A stretch of 64,000 nucleotides of DNA from Rhodoplanes sp963840055. GTDB lineage: Bacteria > Pseudomonadota > Alphaproteobacteria > Rhizobiales > Xanthobacteraceae. The translations under genes and the position numbers were made by a program. Below, in pieces: positions 60,601 through 64,000 of the stretch (position 1 is the stretch's first letter; every line of letters begins with the position of its first letter). The notes beneath the pieces were generated by a model. It had not been told where the DNA came from, searched no databases, and worked only from the letters and a program-made list of their open reading frames with translations. The stretch covers positions 1 through 64,000 of the forward strand of contig CAWIXM010000002.1 of NCBI GenBank assembly GCA_963840055.1, written 5' to 3'.

Positions 60601-60685
60601 AACGTCAAATATCCCTCGCCCGATCGCATCTCGGTCGATGCCGCCGAACTCTCACCGGCTCATAAGGACAAATTGAAAGCTTGCC

Positions 60686-61117
60686 ATGGCGCACCATCAA
60701 CATCGCGACCGCCCAGGCGTCCCTTCGCAGCGCGCGCTGCGCGCGGGCGAATTGGTGCGCCATGCGCTCGCCGAGATTCTGGCGCGCGGGGCGGTGCATG
60801 ATCCGGTGATCGAGACGCATCTTATCACCGTCGCCGAAGTGCGGATGAGCCCCGATCTGCGGCTCGCCACCATTTACGTGATGCCGCTCGGCGGCCATGA
60901 CGAGAAAGCGGTGCTCGCCGCGCTCGATCGCAACAAGCGCTTTCTGCGCGGTGAGATCGCCCATCGCGTGAACCTGAAATTCGCGCCGGACATTCGTTTC
61001 CGCATCGACGAGCGCTTCGACGAGGCCCAACGTATCGAGAGTCTCTTGCGATCGCCTGCGGTGAGACGCGATTTGGAAGATCAGACCGACGAACGCGAGG
61101 CGGGCAAGGACGAATGA
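60686..61117 (+). CDS. rbfA: Ribosome-binding factor A
   Basis: A 143-residue KH-fold protein needed for 16S 5'-end processing and cold adaptation. QRALRAGELVRHALAEILAR, ITVAEVRMSPDLRLATIYVM and RGEIAHRVNLKFAPDIRFRI are typical. The C-terminal tail is acidic and polar. An in-frame ATG of truB at 61114 overlaps its stop, but that reading of truB is doubted. Confidence 0.95.
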   Translation: MAHHQHRDRPGVPSQRALRAGELVRHALAEILARGAVHDPVIETHLITVAEVRMSPDLRLATIYVMPLGGHDEKAVLAALDRNKRFLRGEIAHRVNLKFAPDIRFRIDERFDEAQRIESLLRSPAVRRDLEDQTDEREAGKDE

Positions 61118-61139
61118 ACTCCGCCATCGGCAAGAGAGT

Positions 61140-61280
61140 AGCCTCCCCCCTTGAGAGGGAGGCCGACCCGCTGCAGGTGGGGCAGGAGGGGAGTATCAGG
61201 CCTGATCCGGCGCCCGCGTCCTCCCCCGTTGCTTCGCCTGCCTCCCTTCCCGACGCTCTCTCTCAAGCGGGAAAGGAGCA
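61140..61280. repeat. MITE/REP-like intergenic repeat between rbfA and truB
   Basis: The ends are inverted copies: CTCCCCCCTTGAGAGGGAGG on the left and CTCTCTCAAGCGGGAAAGGAG-like sequence on the right, with inner G-rich/C-rich arms (GGTGGGGCAGGAGGGGAG against TCCTCCCCC). By chance it is open in the truB frame and translates to low-complexity sequence (SPLEREADPLQVGQEGS). It supplies the GGAG that serves as truB ribosome site. Confidence 0.7.
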
Positions 61281-61287
61281 AGGCGGC

Positions 61288-62304
61288 GTGACCGACGACC
61301 AATCGTCTGTCGCGCGCGATCGAGATCGGCGTGACCGCCACGAACAAAAAAAGCGGGAAAAGCGCGATGTGCACGGTTGGCTCGTGCTCGACAAGCCGGT
61401 TGGGATGACGTCGACGCACGCGGTCTCGGTGGTCAAGCGCCTGTTTTCCGCCAAGCGCGCCGGGCATGCCGGCACACTCGATCCGCTCGCCTCCGGCTGC
61501 CTGCCGATCGCGCTGGGCGAAGCGACCAAGACCGTCATGTATGTGATGGATGGGCGCAAGCATTACCGCTTTGCGGTGCGCTGGGGCGAGGAGCGCGACA
61601 CCGACGACGCCGAGGGGCGCGTCGTTGCCACGAGCGAGGAAAGGCCGTCGGCCGAGGCGATCCGCGCGCTGCTTCCGCGCTTCACCGGCACGATCGAGCA
61701 AGTGCCGCCGCGCTTCTCCGCCATCAAAGTTGAAGGCGAGCGCGCCTACGACATTGCGCGCGACGGCGAGGCGGTCGAACTGAAAGCCCGGCCGATCGAA
61801 ATCCATCGGCTGGAGCTTCTCGGCATGCCCGACGCCGACCACGCGGACTTCGCCGCCGAATGCGGCAAGGGTGCTTATGTGCGCGCGCTCGCCCGCGACC
61901 TCGGCCGCGCGCTCGGCTGTTACGGCCATGTCTGCGCGCTGCGCCGGACCGCCGTCGGTCCGTTCACCGAAGCGGATATGATTCCGCTGGCACAACTTGA
62001 GGCTTTATGCGATAGAGCCGCCGTCGGCGAGGCTAGCCTCGCCGATACGCTCTTGCCCGTCTCGACCGCGCTGGACGACATCCCGGCGCTGGCCGTCAGC
62101 CGGGCGGATGCGGCGAGGCTCCAACGGGGTCACGCCGTTTTAATGCGTGGGCGGGACGCCCCCATCGTCCACGGCACGATCTATGTTACGGTCGCGGGTC
62201 AGCTCATCGCCCTCGCCGAAATGGACCGTGGCGAAATCGTCCCCAAGCGCGTGTTTAATCTCGCCGGCCTGCATGGCAGAGCCGACCGACAACAAGGTGT
62301 TTGA
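61288..62304 (+). CDS. truB: tRNA pseudouridine(55) synthase
   Basis: Makes Psi55 in the T-loop of tRNAs. VHGWLVLDKPVGMTSTHAVS opens the catalytic domain, KRAGHAGTLDPLASGCLPIA holds the catalytic Asp, and GKGAYVRALARDLGRALGCY follows; a PUA-type C-terminal domain is present (IVPKRVFNLAGLHG). GTG 61288 preceded by AAAGGAG gives 338 residues. The frame is open back to ATG 61114, but that extension is repeat-derived low-complexity sequence absent from TruB as I know it. Confidence 0.93.
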   Translation: MTDDQSSVARDRDRRDRHEQKKREKRDVHGWLVLDKPVGMTSTHAVSVVKRLFSAKRAGHAGTLDPLASGCLPIALGEATKTVMYVMDGRKHYRFAVRWGEERDTDDAEGRVVATSEERPSAEAIRALLPRFTGTIEQVPPRFSAIKVEGERAYDIARDGEAVELKARPIEIHRLELLGMPDADHADFAAECGKGAYVRALARDLGRALGCYGHVCALRRTAVGPFTEADMIPLAQLEALCDRAAVGEASLADTLLPVSTALDDIPALAVSRADAARLQRGHAVLMRGRDAPIVHGTIYVTVAGQLIALAEMDRGEIVPKRVFNLAGLHGRADRQQGV

Positions 62305-62306
62305 CG

Positions 62307-62576
62307 ATGTCGATCACGACGAGCCGCAAGGCGGAGCTCATCACTTCCTATGGCGCCAAGCCCGGAGACACCGGATCGCCGGAAGTGCAGGTCGCAATCC
62401 TCTCCGAGCGGATCGCGAACCTGACCGAACATTTCAAAACCCACGTCAAAGACAACCATTCGCGGCGCGGCCTGTTGAAGCTTGTGTCGCAACGCCGCCA
62501 GCTGCTCGATTATCTCAAGCGCGGCGATGAGGCGCGCTACCGCAAACTGATCGTGCGGCTTGGCATTCGCCGCTGA
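62307..62576 (+). CDS. rpsO: 30S ribosomal protein S15
   Basis: The 89-residue product MSITTSRKAELITSYGAKPG with GDTGSPEVQVAILSERIANL and HSRRGLLKLVSQRRQLLDYL is a full-length S15, a primary 16S rRNA binder. It starts 3 nt after the truB stop with AAGGTG ahead. S15 represses its own translation in other bacteria; the short leader here shows no obvious operator. Confidence 0.98.
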   Translation: MSITTSRKAELITSYGAKPGDTGSPEVQVAILSERIANLTEHFKTHVKDNHSRRGLLKLVSQRRQLLDYLKRGDEARYRKLIVRLGIRR

Positions 62577-62753
62577 TCGAGGGCGGCCAAGAGGTCTGGG
62601 CTGCGATGAAGCCCGACGAACCGAGGCTGAAGAACGCCATGGCAGGATCGCCGGACGCTGGGCCGCGTTGCGGATAGACCGCAGCACGACAGCGTCTCGC
62701 CGTCTTGCTCATGGCTTTCGGAAGTCCAACCGAGAACCATGAAAGAAGCTGCT

Positions 62754-64000
62754 ATGTTTGATATTCATCGCGTGGAAATCGACTGGGCGGGGCGCAAGCT
62801 GGTGTTGGAGAGCGGCCGTATTGCCCGCCAGGCCGACGGCGCCGTTCTCGCCAGCTATGGCGAGACAACCGTGCTTGCGACCGTCGTCGCCGAAAAGGAG
62901 CAGCGGCCCGGCATCGATTTCATGCCGCTCACCTGCAACTACCAGGAAAAGACTTATGCAGCCGGGCGCATCCCCGGCGGCTACTTCAAACGCGAGGGGC
63001 GCCCAACCGAGCGCGAGACGCTCACCTCGCGGCTGATCGATCGCCCGATCCGTCCATTGTTCGCCGATGGCTGGCGCTGCGACACCCAGGTGATCGCCAC
63101 TGTGCTCTCGCATGACCTCGAAAACGATCCTGACATTGTCGCGATGGTCGCCGCATCAGCGGCGCTCACTTTGTCAGGCGTGCCGTTCATGGGACCGATC
63201 GGCGCCGCGCGCATCGGTTTCATCAACAACGAATTCGTCCTCAATCCGCAGGTCGACGAGATGCTGGAGAGCCAGCTCGACCTCGTGGTGGCCGGCACCC
63301 ATGACGCGGTATTGATGGTGGAATCAGAAGCGCGTGAGCTGTCTGAGGAAGTCATGCTCGGCGCGGTGATGTTCGGCCATCGGCACCTTCAGCCGGTGAT
63401 CGACGCCATCATCCGCCTCGCCGAAAAGGCGGCGAAGGAGCCGCGCGAACTCGTCGCTCCGGATCATGCGGCGATCGAGAAGGACATGCTCGCCCTGGTG
63501 GAGGCCGACCTGCGCGCTGCCTACGCGATCCCGCAGAAGCAGGAGCGCCACAAGGCGGTCGATGCCGCCAAGGCGAAGGTGAAGGCCCACTTCTTCCCGC
63601 CAGGTATTGAGCCGGTCTACCAAGAGCATCACGTCTTCCACGTGTTCAAGAACCTGGAAGCCAAGATCGTCCGTTGGAACATTCTCGACACCGGTCGGCG
63701 AATCGACGCGCGCGACTTGACGACCGTGCGCCCGATCGTCGCCGAGGTCGGCGTGCTGCCGCGCACGCACGGCTCGGCATTGTTCACCCGCGGGGAGACA
63801 CAGGCGCTGGTGGTCGCAACGCTGGGCACCGGCGAGGACGAGCAGTTCGTCGATGCGCTCGAGGGCACCTACAAAGAAACCTTCATGCTGCATTACAATT
63901 TCCCGCCGTTCTCCGTTGGCGAGACCGGACGGCTCGGCTCGCCGGGACGGCGCGAGGTCGGCCACGGCAAACTCGCCTGGCGGGCGATCCACCCGATGCT
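62754..64000 (+). CDS. pnp: Polyribonucleotide nucleotidyltransferase, 3' end beyond the window
   Basis: A phosphorolytic 3'-5' exoribonuclease of the RNA degradosome. The visible 415 residues cover the first RNase PH domain (MFDIHRVEIDWAGRKLVLES, YAAGRIPGGYFKREGRPTER, TSRLIDRPIRPLFADGW), the linker helices and the start of the second core (TRGETQALVVATLGTGED, then HYNFPPFSVGETGRLGSPGR). The ATG at 62754 gives the family N-terminus; an ATG five codons earlier at 62739 is also possible. It follows rpsO, the standard pairing; the 177-nt gap between them shows no clear terminator. Confidence 0.97.
   Translation, partial: MFDIHRVEIDWAGRKLVLESGRIARQADGAVLASYGETTVLATVVAEKEQRPGIDFMPLTCNYQEKTYAAGRIPGGYFKREGRPTERETLTSRLIDRPIRPLFADGWRCDTQVIATVLSHDLENDPDIVAMVAASAALTLSGVPFMGPIGAARIGFINNEFVLNPQVDEMLESQLDLVVAGTHDAVLMVESEARELSEEVMLGAVMFGHRHLQPVIDAIIRLAEKAAKEPRELVAPDHAAIEKDMLALVEADLRAAYAIPQKQERHKAVDAAKAKVKAHFFPPGIEPVYQEHHVFHVFKNLEAKIVRWNILDTGRRIDARDLTTVRPIVAEVGVLPRTHGSALFTRGETQALVVATLGTGEDEQFVDALEGTYKETFMLHYNFPPFSVGETGRLGSPGRREVGHGKLAWRAIHPM

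Noticed and set aside
1..64000. tRNA, rRNA, tmRNA and CRISPR arrays
   Set aside because: No T-loop or anticodon-stem patterns, rRNA conserved stretches or regularly spaced short repeats were found on reading both strands; a tRNA or covariance scan was not possible here.

Overview
The window is a GC-rich stretch (coding about 62-66% GC by eye) from an alphaproteobacterium, most likely a Hyphomicrobiales member close to the Bradyrhizobium/Rhodopseudomonas/Xanthobacteraceae side. The assignment rests on gene order: nfuA-tsaB-rimI-mur-plsC, then miaB-phoH-ybeY-corC-lnt, then an XRE regulator, metK, trmB, and the rimP-nusA-ylxR-infB-rbfA-truB-rpsO-pnp operon. It is also supported by Mur-type Fur, a YlxR-L7Ae fusion and intergenic palindromic repeats of the kind that litter Bradyrhizobium-type genomes. 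No rRNA, tRNA, CRISPR array or prophage was recognised.

Region 1 (1-4427, minus strand) is the branched-chain amino-acid operon ilvI-ilvN-ilvC. It is preceded by a sigma70-type promoter, a 19-codon leader peptide with a Val-Val-Val run, and an intrinsic terminator, which together form a transcription attenuator. A mazEF toxin-antitoxin pair with its own perfect 25-nt palindromic operator sits between ilvN and ilvC. ilvC, mazEF and ilvN carry five single-base indels within 2 kb. For housekeeping genes this looks more like consensus error than biology.

Region 2 (4544-15933) is accessory. It holds an RMD1/DUF155 membrane protein; a TIR-STAND NTPase-TPR gene (candidate antiphage or NLR-like protein) whose 3' end is split off by an intact IS1595-family element with a perfect 8-bp target duplication; miaA; a nucleotide-sugar epimerase; DUF1015; vapBC; a GT4 glycosyltransferase; and small conserved proteins. 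The TPR part contains near-identical 138-bp repeats and a frameshift.

Region 3 (15924-36702) is metabolic and envelope-related. It has an acyl-CoA synthetase, a CobW-type GTPase overlapping a D-Ala-D-Ala carboxypeptidase, a LysR regulator, a collagen-like lipoprotein, enoyl-CoA hydratase, FAH-family hydrolase and a sorbosone-dehydrogenase-like protein. A lipopolysaccharide cassette follows (GT2 joined to O-antigen ligase, then GT9). Next is a MarR-controlled operon encoding an aryl/acyl-CoA ligase, an SDR and an Old-Yellow-Enzyme-type reductase with an appended fibronectin III-like domain, then an MBL-fold protein and an adenosine kinase.

Region 4 (36836-64000, plus strand apart from two genes) is conserved translation and RNA-processing housekeeping, ending inside pnp. 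It contains a large secreted protein with a TolA-like alanine/lysine repeat and a probable frameshift. Several intergenic repeats are present, one of which lies between rbfA and truB and could be mistaken for the TruB N-terminus.
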